Positions 16,184 to 26,471 are shown, counted from the first letter of the stretch. The stretch is 64,000 bases of DNA from MFD01213-c1 sp963704405 (GCA_963704405.1 OY969903.1:3906001-3970000); one strand, 5' to 3'. Translations and numbers: made by a program. The notes: generated from the sequence alone by a model not told the origin.

Positions 16184-16942
16184 ATGCCTCCGTGGCTTCG
16201 CGGCACATGGCGAGTCATTCAACCGGTTCGGCGGATTGGCCTGCGGAAGCGCCTTCGGCTGCCGGGGCTTTATTCACGATTTTATCGGGATTGGCGAACT
16301 TTTAACGCCGCCGGCGGGGATGCCCGGTATGAGGAGATCGCGCCGACACTTTTCGATCAGGACCCCTCCACCCAATCCGGCGGTGGACATTATTTTTATC
16401 AGGACGTCTGGGGGCTCCGCCGGCTTAAAGCTTTTTCGCCGGTGGAACATCATGACATCGGTTCACGCTTTGACGGTTTTGTGGGACAGGCAACGGCGAT
16501 CTGTAAAATCATCTGCTGGGATATTCGGCCGCCCAACTTCAAGCTGCCGGATTTTGAATTCCGTCAGGGAAGCGTTCTTGATCTGCCGGTGGCCGATGGG
16601 AGCATTTTATCGGTTTCCTGCCTGCACGTGGCGGAACATATCGGACTAGGACGGTATGGCGATCCGATCGACCCGGACGGGACTGCCAAGACGCTCCGGG
16701 AACTCGCCCGCATCCTGGCGCCCGGCGGTCAGCTTTTGTACAGCATGCCCATTGGCAGGGAGCGAACGTGCTTCAATTCGCAGCGCATCTGGGATCCGCG
16801 GCATCCGCCGCAGGTGGTTGGTGGGTTGCGGCTGCTTGAGTTCTCGGTCGTGACGGACGATGACCGATTTATAGAGAACACAGACCCGGATCAGTACACA
16901 ACGCTGGAATACGGATGCGGAATGTATCGGTTCACGAAGTGA
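16184..16942 (+). CDS. DUF268 protein, methyltransferase-like fold
   Basis: 252-aa protein. The central region HDIGSRFDGFVGQATAICKI and the DUF268 hallmark AEHIGLGRYGDPIDPDGT are clear; the layout (acidic loop after a first strand, then an EHIGLGRYG motif and a glycine-rich LAPGGQLLYSMPIG) resembles class I SAM-dependent methyltransferases. DUF268 genes often occur in polysaccharide and glycan clusters, which fits its place between an epimerase and a WecA-like transferase. No membrane segment. A canonical SAM-binding GxGxG is not seen, so catalytic activity is uncertain. Confidence 0.75.
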   Translation: MPPWLRGTWRVIQPVRRIGLRKRLRLPGLYSRFYRDWRTFNAAGGDARYEEIAPTLFDQDPSTQSGGGHYFYQDVWGLRRLKAFSPVEHHDIGSRFDGFVGQATAICKIICWDIRPPNFKLPDFEFRQGSVLDLPVADGSILSVSCLHVAEHIGLGRYGDPIDPDGTAKTLRELARILAPGGQLLYSMPIGRERTCFNSQRIWDPRHPPQVVGGLRLLEFSVVTDDDRFIENTDPDQYTTLEYGCGMYRFTK

Positions 16943-17075
16943 ACGCGCCGTGGCCGCAAGGCCGCAAGTGAACAGGACATCTGAACGATCCGTATCATCG
17001 ATCGAACGGAACATGTGCCCCTTCAAGGCGACGGCTGCTCTAATGTGATGTTTTGCTACCTGTGGAGATGAATCG

Positions 17076-18386
17076 GTGAGTCTGCTTTTGCTCGCACAAG
17101 CTGCATCCATGATTCCGACGACATCCGCTACGGTTGAGCGGACAACTCCGTTCTTCACCGCCGACGATATTCTCTCGCCGTATATCTACGTTTTCTTTGC
17201 TGCGTACATCGTCGCTTACTTCTTTACGCCGATTATGCGGCAGGTTGCGTTGTATTACGGCATTATCGATCAGCCTGACCTGATCCGAAAACTCCACAGC
17301 ACACCGGTGGCATATCTTGGCGGTGTTGCGGTGTTTCTTGGATGGCTTGCCGGCCTGGCGATCAGCCAGTTTCTGAATGTTCACCGCCCGGATTCCGGGA
17401 TGTTGCATCTGCATGTGCCGGTGCCGATCGTTGTGGCGGCGGCGATGATCATTGTGCTGGGGTTGTGGGATGATCTTTATAAGCTCAAACCCTGGATCAA
17501 AATTGCGGTGCAGATTCTGGCCGCTTTGGTGTTGCTGCATGGGCATATCGGCACGCGATCGATCGAGCAGATTCTGGCCCCCATCCACAATCGTCTGGAA
17601 CATTATTATGGCTTTCACCCCGACTGGTATCTGAACTTCATTCACATCACCAGCGGGTTTCTCACCGTCGGCCTGGTTGTCGGTTGCTGCAACGCGACCA
17701 ACCTGATGGATGGGCTCGACGGGCTGTGCGGCGGAGTGACGGCGGTCATGGCCGCCGGGTTTGTTTTCCTGGCTGTGAATATGGCGATGTGGGGAAAGGG
17801 TGATCACATCAACGCCGACGGCATGCGGGTTGTTTTGGGGCTTGCGCTGCTGGGCGCGGTGCTGGGCTTTTTGCCGTTCAATTTTAATCCTGCCTCGATC
17901 TTCATGGGCGACACAGGGAGCATGTTCATCGGATTCTCGTGCGCAACGCTGATCGCGATGATGGCTGAAGAGAAACCGAAATGGTTCCTCGCGGCGATGG
18001 TGATGTTCGCTTTGCCGGTGCTCGATACGACGCTGGCGTTTGCACGCCGCTATGTGAATGGGCGGCCGATCTTCAGCGCGGACCGGCATCACTTTCATCA
18101 CCAGCTCGTTGTGCGCGGGTTCACGGTAAAAAAGACGGTTGTCATCAGCTACGGGCTTGCGCTCGCCTTTACATTTCTGGGGGCGGCGATCGTATTCTTG
18201 CGAACGCGATATGCGGTTGCTGTCTACCTGGTCGTGTTTGGTTCCATCATCGTCGCTGCATATAAAATGGGGATGGTCCATGAGAAGGCGCAGATTGTGA
18301 CGCGCCGGGCCATCGGGCCGGACACTACCGTTCCGCCCGCTTCAGAAGTGGAACCGAGCCAGGTTTTAGAAATCCGCACGACCTGA
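17076..18386 (+). CDS. Undecaprenyl-phosphate GlcNAc-1-P (or related sugar) transferase, WecA/TagO type
   Basis: 436-aa polytopic membrane enzyme of the MraY/WecA family that moves a sugar-1-phosphate from a UDP-sugar to undecaprenyl phosphate, starting glycan assembly. Visible motifs in order: RKLHSTPVAYLGGVAVFLGW, GLWDDLYKLKPWIK, NLMDGLDGLCGGV (Mg site), FNFNPASIFMGDTGSMFIGF and RHHFHHQLVVRGF. Eleven or so helices are apparent. The start is the GTG at 17076 after GGAG. It is separate from the true mraY at 54904-56052. With the neighbouring epimerase, DUF268, UDP-glucose dehydrogenase and GT39 genes it forms a surface-glycan locus. Confidence 0.88.
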   Translation: MSLLLLAQAASMIPTTSATVERTTPFFTADDILSPYIYVFFAAYIVAYFFTPIMRQVALYYGIIDQPDLIRKLHSTPVAYLGGVAVFLGWLAGLAISQFLNVHRPDSGMLHLHVPVPIVVAAAMIIVLGLWDDLYKLKPWIKIAVQILAALVLLHGHIGTRSIEQILAPIHNRLEHYYGFHPDWYLNFIHITSGFLTVGLVVGCCNATNLMDGLDGLCGGVTAVMAAGFVFLAVNMAMWGKGDHINADGMRVVLGLALLGAVLGFLPFNFNPASIFMGDTGSMFIGFSCATLIAMMAEEKPKWFLAAMVMFALPVLDTTLAFARRYVNGRPIFSADRHHFHHQLVVRGFTVKKTVVISYGLALAFTFLGAAIVFLRTRYAVAVYLVVFGSIIVAAYKMGMVHEKAQIVTRRAIGPDTTVPPASEVEPSQVLEIRTT

Positions 18387-18661
18387 TTTCGCAGGTTCGA
18401 TAATGTTTTTCATAGTGGAATTATTGACGGGGTCGCTCCAACCGGTTCGCAATCAAGCCTCCTAAGTTTTTGTCCGATCTCATGTAAGCGAGTGCGCATT
18501 GCCGTCCTGCGACATGCCAGTTGGTGGCTTCTCGGGTTTTTGGTTTTGCGCCCGGCAAAGTGCCGAAATTTAGGCTATATTCCCCCTGTGGGACTGTCGG
18601 GCTTCTTACCAGAGGCTGCTGCGGGTTAACCGCCGCCAATCGTTCTAACTAAGGTGTATTC

Positions 18662-20014
18662 ATGGATGTGACCATTATCGGATGCGGGTATGTGGGCCTT
18701 GTTACCGGGACTTGCCTGGCCAGTATTGGTCATACAGTTCGCGGCGTGGAAAAGGACACGAAGAAACTCAAGACCCTCCTTGATGGCCATTGCCCGATCT
18801 TTGAGCCCGGTTTGCAGGAACTGATGCAGGAAAACTACGCTTCAGGCCAGCTTCAATTCACCGATGACGTGAAAGCGGCTGTGAAGGATGCGGAAGTGGT
18901 GTTCCTTTGCGTGGGCACCCCGCCGAAGCCGGACGGCACGGTCGACATGAGCTATCTCGAAGGGGCCGGCAAGGAAGTCTGCGATGCGCTGGCCGAGCAG
19001 AACAACGATTACATGGTGACGATCGTCGTGAAGTCGACCGTCCCCGCCGGCACCAACCGCAAGCTTTATAATTTCCTGAAGCAACAAACCAAGGCTTACG
19101 TTCAGGTCATCTCCAATCCCGAATTTTTGAAAGAAGGCACGGCGGTTCAGGACTGCATGAACCCCGACCGCATCGTCATCGGCGGTGAAAGCCCCGAAGC
19201 CTTCCGCATGATGCGCCGCCTCTATGATCCGCTTGTGAAGCGCGAAGAAAACTTCCTGACCATGAACTGGGAAAGCGCCGAGCTGACCAAGTATGCCGCC
19301 AACAGCATGCTGGCCGCCCGCATCTCATTCATGAATGAGATGACGATCCTGTGTGAAAGCTATGGCGCGGACGTCGAAGACATCCGCAAGGGCATCGGCA
19401 GCGACAGCCGTATTGGGCCGGCGTTCCTTCGTGCTGGTTGCGGGTACGGCGGCTCCTGCTTCCCCAAGGACGTCGCCGCGATGGAGCATATCTCCAAGGC
19501 GGTTGGTTATGACAACCTGTTTGTCGCCGCGATTCAGCAGGTGAACAAGAACCAGAAAAAGCGTTTTGCCGACAAGATCATCGCAAAGCTCGGCCGCCCG
19601 ATTGAAGGCGCGAAGATTGCGGTGTGGGGCCTGGCGTTTAAGGCGGATACGGATGATATCCGCGAGTCAGCGGCCATCGATGTGATCCGCCTTCTGCTGG
19701 ACAAAGGCGCGACTGTAAAAGCCCACGACTATAAGGGCATGGAAAATATGAAGCAGATCTTCAAGGATGAAGTGGAATGGTGCCACGATCCGGTGACGGC
19801 TGCCGCCGGGGCGGACGCGGTTGCCCTGCTGACGGATTGGCCGCAGTACACAACGCTCCCCTTCCGCAAGATTGCGGCGACGATGAATCAGCCGCTGATC
19901 TTCGACGGCCGCAACTGCCTGCATCGCGATGTGATGCGGGAAACGGGTTTCCAGTATTACCCGATGGGCCGCCCGGCGGTTGAGAATACACTGCGGTTGA
20001 AGAACCGCGTGTAA
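18662..20014 (+). CDS. ugd: UDP-glucose 6-dehydrogenase
   Basis: 450-aa enzyme that oxidises UDP-glucose to UDP-glucuronate with two NAD. The N-terminal Rossmann motif is GCGYVGLVTGTCLASIGH; the central VVKSTVPAGT, NPEFLKEGTAVQD and the catalytic cysteine motif CGYGGSCFPKDV are intact. The C-terminal domain has GLAFKADTDDIRESAA and LIFDGRN. Full family length. UDP-glucuronate from this step could feed the extended SDR upstream and polysaccharide assembly. A clean intrinsic terminator follows. The 275 bp before it contain no gene. Confidence 0.95.
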   Translation: MDVTIIGCGYVGLVTGTCLASIGHTVRGVEKDTKKLKTLLDGHCPIFEPGLQELMQENYASGQLQFTDDVKAAVKDAEVVFLCVGTPPKPDGTVDMSYLEGAGKEVCDALAEQNNDYMVTIVVKSTVPAGTNRKLYNFLKQQTKAYVQVISNPEFLKEGTAVQDCMNPDRIVIGGESPEAFRMMRRLYDPLVKREENFLTMNWESAELTKYAANSMLAARISFMNEMTILCESYGADVEDIRKGIGSDSRIGPAFLRAGCGYGGSCFPKDVAAMEHISKAVGYDNLFVAAIQQVNKNQKKRFADKIIAKLGRPIEGAKIAVWGLAFKADTDDIRESAAIDVIRLLLDKGATVKAHDYKGMENMKQIFKDEVEWCHDPVTAAAGADAVALLTDWPQYTTLPFRKIAATMNQPLIFDGRNCLHRDVMRETGFQYYPMGRPAVENTLRLKNRV

Positions 20015-20070
20015 ATTGCCAGCCGCCTGACTGTTCAGGTCCTGGCGGACTGCTCTTTCGAAAAGCTCAA

Positions 20071-20104
20071 AGGAACCGGCGATTACCGCCGGTTCCTTTT
20101 TTTA
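20071..20104 (+). terminator. Intrinsic terminator after ugd
   Basis: AGGAACCGGC (20071-20080) pairs with GCCGGTTCCT (20088-20097) around a 7-nt loop, followed by TTTTTTT. Confidence 0.88.
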
Positions 20105-20125
20105 TCCCTGTATTCTTAAACCAGG

Positions 20126-21346
20126 TCACTCTTTCTTTCCCTGCTTAGCCAACGGCGACAATGCGCCAATCGCCGTCGTGAATGCTGAAATTCTTGTATC
20201 CAGATCCGGCGTCAATGTGCGGAGCAAATTGAAGACACACCATGAGAGGGAGAGGATTGCCGACCAGAACAGAACAGAAGGGCTGAGATACGAAGCGCCA
20301 TAGTGCCGCTGCAGCCAAACGGCGACCAGCACACCAGCGCCGGGGAGCAAGGCAATTGTCAGCAGCCGCAGGCGATCGGACCAGTCAGGGGCGGCGGATT
20401 CTTCGGGCTGCGGCTTTTGAATGCGCGGGAAATTCGACCAATCCTCTTCCACCGCCGCCTTGAGCGCTTTAGCGGCAGAGGTTTCCACCTTGGTAAATTC
20501 CGTCAGGTCAGGAAAAATCATCGGCTGCTGGAAATCGCGGATGGCGGCGGCCATGTCGGTGGATTCAGATGTGAGCCAGGTGTATGTCGGTGAACCGCGA
20601 AGTTTGAATGCTGCCGTGATGCCCCGCCGCATCGCAGTGGCGGCGATTTCCAGGTCCAGCACGGTTTCAGCCCGTGCATTGAGATCTTCAGGGATGCCCG
20701 TTTCAGCAGCTTCACGGGATACACGCACGACCTCCTTGATCGCATAAACGATGGCAGCCACCGGATGAGCAATGAGAAGCCGGTTCAACCAATGCTCCAG
20801 GAGAAATGGATAAATGATCGGGTTGATCAGAAGGAAGACGAGCCAGATGCAGCCGATGAATCCGGCAATGCCGGCGGCCCATGTCGGTATATTCGCGCAC
20901 TCATACGCGTGATGTGTAATTAGCCCCAATGCGATCAGCACCATCGCCAAAAGCGCGGTGATGGCTACATCGCCGCGCAGCGAAAGGAAATTAATTTCAG
21001 ACGGAAGATATTCATAGATCGCCGTCATTACCGTCAGCGCAGCAAGCAATGCGATAATTGTAGTAGCCGTGAACATCGGCAGGATCGCGCAGCATGGCCA
21101 TGCGCCAGCGCAAGTGAAATGCAGGCGGCCGGCGATAAGGAGCGATGGCGCGATGCTGAGCACATACGCAAGCCAATAGATGCAACGGGCGCCGATGTTG
21201 TACGGCGTGATCCACTCGGCGATGAATTCGTCCAGCCTTTGGGTGAGGACGGCACGATGGTGGGCCGTGACCGAATGGGGGAGGGTTCGCCAACTGATTT
21301 CTTTGTCTTTCACGGATGCAGGATCGCTGCCGCTGGAACTTTGCAT
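20126..21346 (-). CDS. Hypothetical polytopic membrane protein
   Basis: Unrecognised 406-aa protein. Residues 1-50 are soluble; four hydrophobic helices follow (about 53-73, 85-112, 126-146 and 158-182), then a soluble region of 130 residues with acidic helices, then a C-terminal pair of helices near 318-335 and 343-362. The soluble middle contains LEIAATAMRRGITAAFKLRG and an alternating charged segment, but no catalytic motif I recognise. The start lies 80 bp from the divergent GT39-like gene, so the two may share a regulatory region. It may act with the polysaccharide genes (context only). Confidence 0.6.
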   Translation of the reverse strand: MQSSSGSDPASVKDKEISWRTLPHSVTAHHRAVLTQRLDEFIAEWITPYNIGARCIYWLAYVLSIAPSLLIAGRLHFTCAGAWPCCAILPMFTATTIIALLAALTVMTAIYEYLPSEINFLSLRGDVAITALLAMVLIALGLITHHAYECANIPTWAAGIAGFIGCIWLVFLLINPIIYPFLLEHWLNRLLIAHPVAAIVYAIKEVVRVSREAAETGIPEDLNARAETVLDLEIAATAMRRGITAAFKLRGSPTYTWLTSESTDMAAAIRDFQQPMIFPDLTEFTKVETSAAKALKAAVEEDWSNFPRIQKPQPEESAAPDWSDRLRLLTIALLPGAGVLVAVWLQRHYGASYLSPSVLFWSAILSLSWCVFNLLRTLTPDLDTRISAFTTAIGALSPLAKQGKKE

Positions 21347-21428
21347 TTGTCAGAATATAGCGGCGGTTGTATCGTGACGCCGCTATGAGGGGTGGTTGTG
21401 AACAGAGCCCAACATGAATGGACATTAA

Positions 21429-23181
21429 ATGGGGCAAATGGTGATGAGCGCGTTGGCCGTGGATTTGGTGCGGCCATCTCGCCGGCTTTTCCCGTGCGAA
21501 CATCGAATATATCCCCTGATTGCCATCTTGGCGGCCTTTGTTTTCCTGTGGCGTTCTGCCATCGCCATACCGGTTTATACGCACACGATTGATGAGCCTT
21601 ACCATCTGGCGTCGGCGGTCGCGATCTACGAGGCGCACAGTCATGTACTGGGTGTTCAGCATGGGCCGCTGCCTCGGCTGGTGGCGGGGCTGCCGCTTTA
21701 TCTGGCGGGGCTGCGCGTGCCGTTGAATGGGCCGCCGGGACAGGTGCGCGGAGAGGCGGCGACGTATCAATTCGGGGCGCGGGTTTTGTTCGACAGCAAT
21801 CTGCCGTACTGGAAAATTCTGAAGATCGCGCGATCGGCAATGCTGCTGTTTCCATTCATTTGCCTGCTTTATGTCTATCTGCTCGGGCGATTCCTGGCAA
21901 ACGGCTTGGCCGCCATGCTGGCGACGGTCTTTTTCAGCTTCGATCCAACGCTTCTGGGCCACGCGTTTTGGGTGGGGACAGATGTCGCCGGCTGTGCGGG
22001 ATTTGTGGCGGCGCTGTATCACGGCCTGCGGTGGCTGGGAAAGCCGACCAGCGGCGCGGCGATCATTGCCGGCGCAGGCGCTGGGGCTGGCGATTTCCTG
22101 CAAATTTTCGTGCGTGGTGGTGGTGCCGGCGCTGGTGGGAGTTGCGCTCTTTAATGCGCTTCCCCTATTTCGGACGAAGCTGCTTCGATTCCCACGCGTG
22201 GGGCAGATTTTGCTGTTTGCGATAGCGGCGTTTGTTGCGTTGTGGGCAACGTATCTGTTCGCCGTCGGGCGGATCGCAAATCAGAATGTCTTTGCAGGGC
22301 AACAGGATTGGGAAAAGATCCCGGCGTTTATCCGAAACGCGCGCGTGCCCATGCCCAGTTTTTCGCTGGGTGTGCTTTACCTGTATGGGCATAACAAGTA
22401 CGGCCACCCGACTTATCTCAACGGCCAATTGGGGAAGATGGGTTGGTGGTATTACTTTCCGGAGGCAATCGCCTTGAAGGAGCCGCTGGCGCTTCTTGCG
22501 GCAATTGCGTCGGGCGCAATCTTCATTTGCCGCGCGGACCGACAAACAATCCGTTGCGGCCTGGCGGTTGTCATTCCCGGAGCACTATTCCTTCTTGTGG
22601 CGATGTGCGGCCACATCAATATCGGCATTCGTCACATGCTGCCGGTGCTTCCGTGCATGTATGTATTCGCGTGTCTTCAATTGACCACAAGCAAACGCGG
22701 GACGATTGCGCTGCTGACGCTGATGCTGATCGCGCTGAGCGAGACCGCCCCCTATCAGCCGGACTATCTGCCTTATTTCAATGCACTCGCCGGCGGACCG
22801 CGGGGCGGGGAGCGATTCCTAATCGACAGCAATCTGGACTGGGGCCAGGATGTCAGTCGGCTGGCAAAATATCTGCATTCCCCTGCCGCTCGCGATCGCT
22901 CTTATACGATGCGGTTTTTCAACGAGCGGCCATTTCAATTGGCCACCGAAGTAGGGCTGGATTCCAACGCCCTTCTTGCTCCCCCTCACGGTTTATTCGC
23001 AATCAGCAAAAACGTCCGGCACGGCTTGTTTGGATTTAACATCAATCGCGACGGCTCGATCACCAGGCCACCGGACTATTCGTGGCTGGACCGCTGCACT
23101 CCCATCGCACACGCCGGCTATTCGATCGATATTTATGATCTGGGAACGGCTGCGACAACAGCGCCAATGAATCTGAAATGA
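21429..23181 (+). CDS. GT39-like membrane glycosyltransferase, one-base frameshift near 22075
   Basis: Polytopic protein with the family's early acidic loop IDEPYHLASAVAIYE after the first helix. The first 215 residues (to AAIIAGAG) lie in one frame and the rest (from ALGLAISCKFSCVVVVPALV) in the next; removing one base around 22065-22090 gives about 583 residues. The second part has further helices, the loop VFAGQQDWEKIPAF, a PEAIALKEPLALL helix and an extracytoplasmic tail with NLDWGQDV. These features match dolichyl/polyprenyl-P-mannose type transferases in polysaccharide or protein glycosylation. Start codons at 21429 or 21444 are possible. It is one of two such proteins here, both needing a correction. 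Confidence 0.75.
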
Positions 23182-23188
23182 CCGATTT

Positions 23189-23350
23189 TCAACGCCTGCG
23201 GCCACCCAACACACCCATCCCCGCCGCCCCCACGAACAGCGCGCTGCCGGCGACATAGAAGGCATTGATCGCGGAGTGGATTTCACGAAAAGCCAACAGA
23301 GCCCCGGTGAGAAAACAGAGGCTGCTGAGGAGGTAGAGGCGGTTGGCCAT
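23189..23350 (-). CDS. Small two-helix membrane protein
   Basis: A 53-aa open frame in the gap between two genes. It opens MANRLYLLSSLCFLTGALLA, followed by a short polar turn (FREIHSAIN), a second hydrophobic helix and a terminal GGRRR. Hydrophobic helix, turn, helix and basic end look like a genuine small membrane protein. No convincing ribosome site is seen, so it is tentative. The basic end resembles the positive tail of PEP-CTERM anchors, but no PEP motif is present. Confidence 0.4.
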   Translation of the reverse strand: MANRLYLLSSLCFLTGALLAFREIHSAINAFYVAGSALFVGAAGMGVLGGRRR

Positions 23351-23404
23351 GGCGGATATCGATTGAGCTGAAGTTAAAATACAATCTCTTCAATCACAGT
23401 CATA

Positions 23405-24985
23405 TCACACGGCTGATCCTGCAGGCGCTTGAAGCGCGTCGAAAAGAGGACCAAGGTGCCGTTCATAATGACGCCACCGACATACGGAGCGCGTATAAAT
23501 GGGTTGACGAACCTGCCAGGTGCTGCAGGTGAGAACGGTCCGCTCGGTCTTATGAAATTCCAGACATTTCGAGTCCCACGGCAGACTAAGAAAGTCGATC
23601 AGGCGGCGGCTTTGGCCTTCAAGATCAGCCACGAGGTCTTCGTATTGCACTTCGAGCTTTTTGAGCGGAAGCGACGCCATCCAGTGCGATGATAGCCGAT
23701 CGATTTCCTTATACCGGCGTCCGCAATCGGTAAGATCGTACGAAAATGAATTGCCACTCTTGTTGAACCATTGAAAGTAGCAAGAGAGACAGTTGTCGCG
23801 CACGTCACGCCGGCAAATGATGACTCGGGCAGATGGAAACAAAAGTGCAATCAAACCGAGCTTTAAGACATTATCCGGCATTTTGTCGATGATGCGTGCA
23901 GTGCTGCCATCGAGATCATGCAGCATCGCCAGTTGAGTGGTTGCGGCAGTTCGGATTTGTTCGGCGGTCCATCCATAGGCGACGGCTGAATGATCTCCGC
24001 CGAGCGACTTGGCAATTCGCTCGATGTCTTTTCTCTCGCCTGCGCCGTACACATCAGGATGGCTCGCGGCGATCTGTTCGACAAGGGTTGTTCCCGATCG
24101 TGGCATGCCAACGATGAAAACCGGCCGCTCGGACGAGATGCCCCACTCGCGTCGTTCGGAGAAAAACTGAGGAGTGAAGGTCCGCATTACTTCATCAACG
24201 TAACCTCGCAGTTCATTGATCTCGAATTGATCGCATTTAGCCGCGCGTGATGCCTTTACGATTGCATTGGCATCCACATACGCGCTGAATGCTTCGTCGA
24301 ATTGGTTTTCATCATCCAGCAGCTTAGCCAGTGCAAAACCCGCGGCAATGCGATCATCACTTGAGATCCCCGGCTGGTCGAGCAGCGCCGCCAGCCGCCG
24401 CAATTCTTCCGTATCGGCGGCCTGGTGACCAGAGACCGAAAGATGGGTGTAGGCTATTGGTTGATTAGGGTCGATGGCAAGTGATTTCCGAATGCAGGTC
24501 AATGCTTCATCAAAATGACCGATGGCACGAAGAGTTGCGCCTAAACCGGTCCATGAAGATGCAAGATCAGGTGCTAAAGCGACTGCTTGGCGGAAGCTTT
24601 CAGCCGCCCGCGACATTTCGCCCATCTTCAGCAGAACCGAACCAACCGCGTCATGAGTGCGAGCCGAGAGGGGCTCCAGCACTAAGGCCTTTTGATGTGC
24701 CGCCAATGCTTCTTCAAGGTGATCCAGTTCGACTAATGCCCGGCCTAGATTGTTATATGCCTCAGCCCAATTTGGCTTTAACTCAATTGCTCGCTGGATG
24801 AAATCCACAGCGGCTTGGCTTTGGCCTCGTTGACCCGCGATAACGCCAAGATAGAGCGTTGCCTCTGCATTCCGCGGTCGATAGTGGAGAACCTGACGGT
24901 AGATCGCCTCTGCCTCATCAAGGTGATTTCCGTGGTGGTAATGAAGGGCGAGTTTCATCGCCTCCTCAATGGTCATTTGCTGCAT
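23405..24985 (-). CDS. TPR-repeat protein with C-terminal sulfotransferase domain
   Basis: 526-aa cytoplasmic protein. Residues 1-225 carry about six TPR units (for example AEATLYLGVIAGQRGQSQAA, AEAYNNLGRALVELDHLEEA and ARTHDAVGSVLLKMGEMSRA). From about residue 290 a sulfotransferase family domain begins: PVFIVGMPRSGTTLVEQIAA is the PAPS 5'-phosphosulfate loop and VIICRRDVRDNCLSCYFQ the 3'-phosphate site. TPR-sulfotransferases of this type are common in planctomycetes and cyanobacteria and relate to tyrosylprotein sulfotransferases. Given the polysaccharide genes next door, a glycan or protein acceptor is plausible but unproven. Confidence 0.88.
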   Translation of the reverse strand: MQQMTIEEAMKLALHYHHGNHLDEAEAIYRQVLHYRPRNAEATLYLGVIAGQRGQSQAAVDFIQRAIELKPNWAEAYNNLGRALVELDHLEEALAAHQKALVLEPLSARTHDAVGSVLLKMGEMSRAAESFRQAVALAPDLASSWTGLGATLRAIGHFDEALTCIRKSLAIDPNQPIAYTHLSVSGHQAADTEELRRLAALLDQPGISSDDRIAAGFALAKLLDDENQFDEAFSAYVDANAIVKASRAAKCDQFEINELRGYVDEVMRTFTPQFFSERREWGISSERPVFIVGMPRSGTTLVEQIAASHPDVYGAGERKDIERIAKSLGGDHSAVAYGWTAEQIRTAATTQLAMLHDLDGSTARIIDKMPDNVLKLGLIALLFPSARVIICRRDVRDNCLSCYFQWFNKSGNSFSYDLTDCGRRYKEIDRLSSHWMASLPLKKLEVQYEDLVADLEGQSRRLIDFLSLPWDSKCLEFHKTERTVLTCSTWQVRQPIYTRSVCRWRHYERHLGPLFDALQAPAGSAV

Positions 24986-25120
24986 TGGCGTCCACCCTAT
25001 GGATGAGCATAGGTGATAAGGGAAAGTTACAAGCCGGGAGAATCGATAGTTTTAAATATCGTTTGGCACTGGAGCCACTGTAACCATAGGCAAGCAAGCA
25101 GTAAAAAATCCCCTTCAACT

Positions 25121-25162
25121 CAAAAGAGACAGGGCCGGATCTGTTGGTCAGATCCGACCCTG
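25121..25162 (-). terminator. Intrinsic terminator after the PEP-CTERM gene
   Basis: CAGGGCCGGATCTG (25130-25143) faces CAGATCCGACCCTG (25149-25162) over a 5-nt loop. The single mismatch becomes a G-U pair on the minus strand, where TCTCTTTT follows. A plus-strand CTTTT makes it weakly bidirectional. Confidence 0.75.
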
Positions 25163-25203
25163 CTTTTGTCAATTAGTTCGTATCAACCTAAATGTCGCCG
25201 AAC

Positions 25204-26394
25204 TTATGCCTTGCGACGACGACGGCCAAGCAGCATGCCCACGGAGCCAACCAAAATGCAAGCTGCGCTGGCTGGTTCCGGAACGGCCGCCAGATCGGTG
25301 ACGGTCGCACCGTTTAGGTCGGCCGCCGGAGCCTGACTAAAGTCAAACGCCAACAATTGATCGGCGCTCAGGCCGCCAGTGGCATCCAGTTCAATCTGGT
25401 AACCAGGGAAGAGCGATGCGATCGCACTTGAAGGCACCTGGGCATGGATATTTGTATTGTTACCGTTGATGTCCGTAATGAGATTAGCGATGTTTGGGCT
25501 GCCCGAAAACTTGAGCGCGTAAATTTCCGGATCAGTGGCACCTGGATTAAATCCGTTGACTTCAACGGTGTCCGTCGCCGCGTTAATGCTGTGCTGAAAC
25601 GCTGGCTGATAGGAGCCATTCGAACCAACCACAGTGATCGGGCCAAGCTTGGTGCCATAAACGGCACCACCGGGAGCAGCTGTTAATGAGACGATTTTAT
25701 TCGTCGCCACAGCGGGACCGAAGGTGAAGCTAAGGGGCTGAGTACCGGATGCGTACGTGCCATAGTCACCAGAGAAGGAGCCGCTTGCGCCAGTCGTCAC
25801 GAAAATGGTAGCAAGCTTACCGCCGTTGCTTCCTGGCTCGATGCCGCCACCAGGTCCCGCCGTAGTGCCGGGGCTGCTGATGAACCAGTGACCGGTGAAA
25901 GAGGTCGCAGTGCCATGAATTGTATTTACTGTACTGCTCGAAGTAGTTGCGCTGGCACCCGCCGATCCTGTATGAGATTGACTTGAAAACAAGTTTGGCA
26001 GGTTTACGAATGAAGAGAAGTTACCGGACGGGTCAGAACTGGTTTTATTCAAGTTGGCAGCCGCAGCGGCAGCATTGATGTAAGTGGTCCAGTTGCCAGT
26101 GCCCGAAGTGGCATCGACACCGGGATTGAGAATCTTTGACGAAGCGGATGTGGCGCTCCATGTACCTTCGAATAGAAGAACTTCGGCGTCTTGGTTTTGG
26201 GGACCAGCGACCGCATCGCCACCGGTCAGGCCGGTGATGTTAAATACGTATCGATCAAAGGTGCCATCCTGGGTAGAAACACTCGTTGGCCCACTGGTCG
26301 AGATGACTAAGGCGGCTTGGGCGGCATTTGTCGCCCATATCGAACCAGCCCCAGCCAGCACAGCCATAGCAATATTCTTCGTCTTGCGATTCAT
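25204..26394 (-). CDS. Secreted PEP-CTERM protein of unknown function
   Basis: 396-aa exported protein. ATG 26394 follows GGAGAGG; residues 1-27 are a signal peptide (basic MNRKTKN, hydrophobic core, cleavage after TNAAQA). The mature part is Ser/Thr/Gly-rich beta-type sequence without recognised catalytic motifs. The C-terminus is a textbook PEP-CTERM: AVPEPASAA, a hydrophobic helix, then GRRRRKA, which targets exosortase systems (no exosortase gene lies in the window). The second PEP-CTERM gene lies just upstream on the same strand. A terminator follows it. Confidence 0.85.
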   Translation of the reverse strand: MNRKTKNIAMAVLAGAGSIWATNAAQAALVISTSGPTSVSTQDGTFDRYVFNITGLTGGDAVAGPQNQDAEVLLFEGTWSATSASSKILNPGVDATSGTGNWTTYINAAAAAANLNKTSSDPSGNFSSFVNLPNLFSSQSHTGSAGASATTSSSTVNTIHGTATSFTGHWFISSPGTTAGPGGGIEPGSNGGKLATIFVTTGASGSFSGDYGTYASGTQPLSFTFGPAVATNKIVSLTAAPGGAVYGTKLGPITVVGSNGSYQPAFQHSINAATDTVEVNGFNPGATDPEIYALKFSGSPNIANLITDINGNNTNIHAQVPSSAIASLFPGYQIELDATGGLSADQLLAFDFSQAPAADLNGATVTDLAAVPEPASAACILVGSVGMLLGRRRRKA

Positions 26395-26471
26395 GATGAT
26401 CCTCTCCATTTTCCGAGTTGCTCGCCGCGTTAGCGGCATTTTATTCAGCTACACAAGCACCGTTATGCTCT

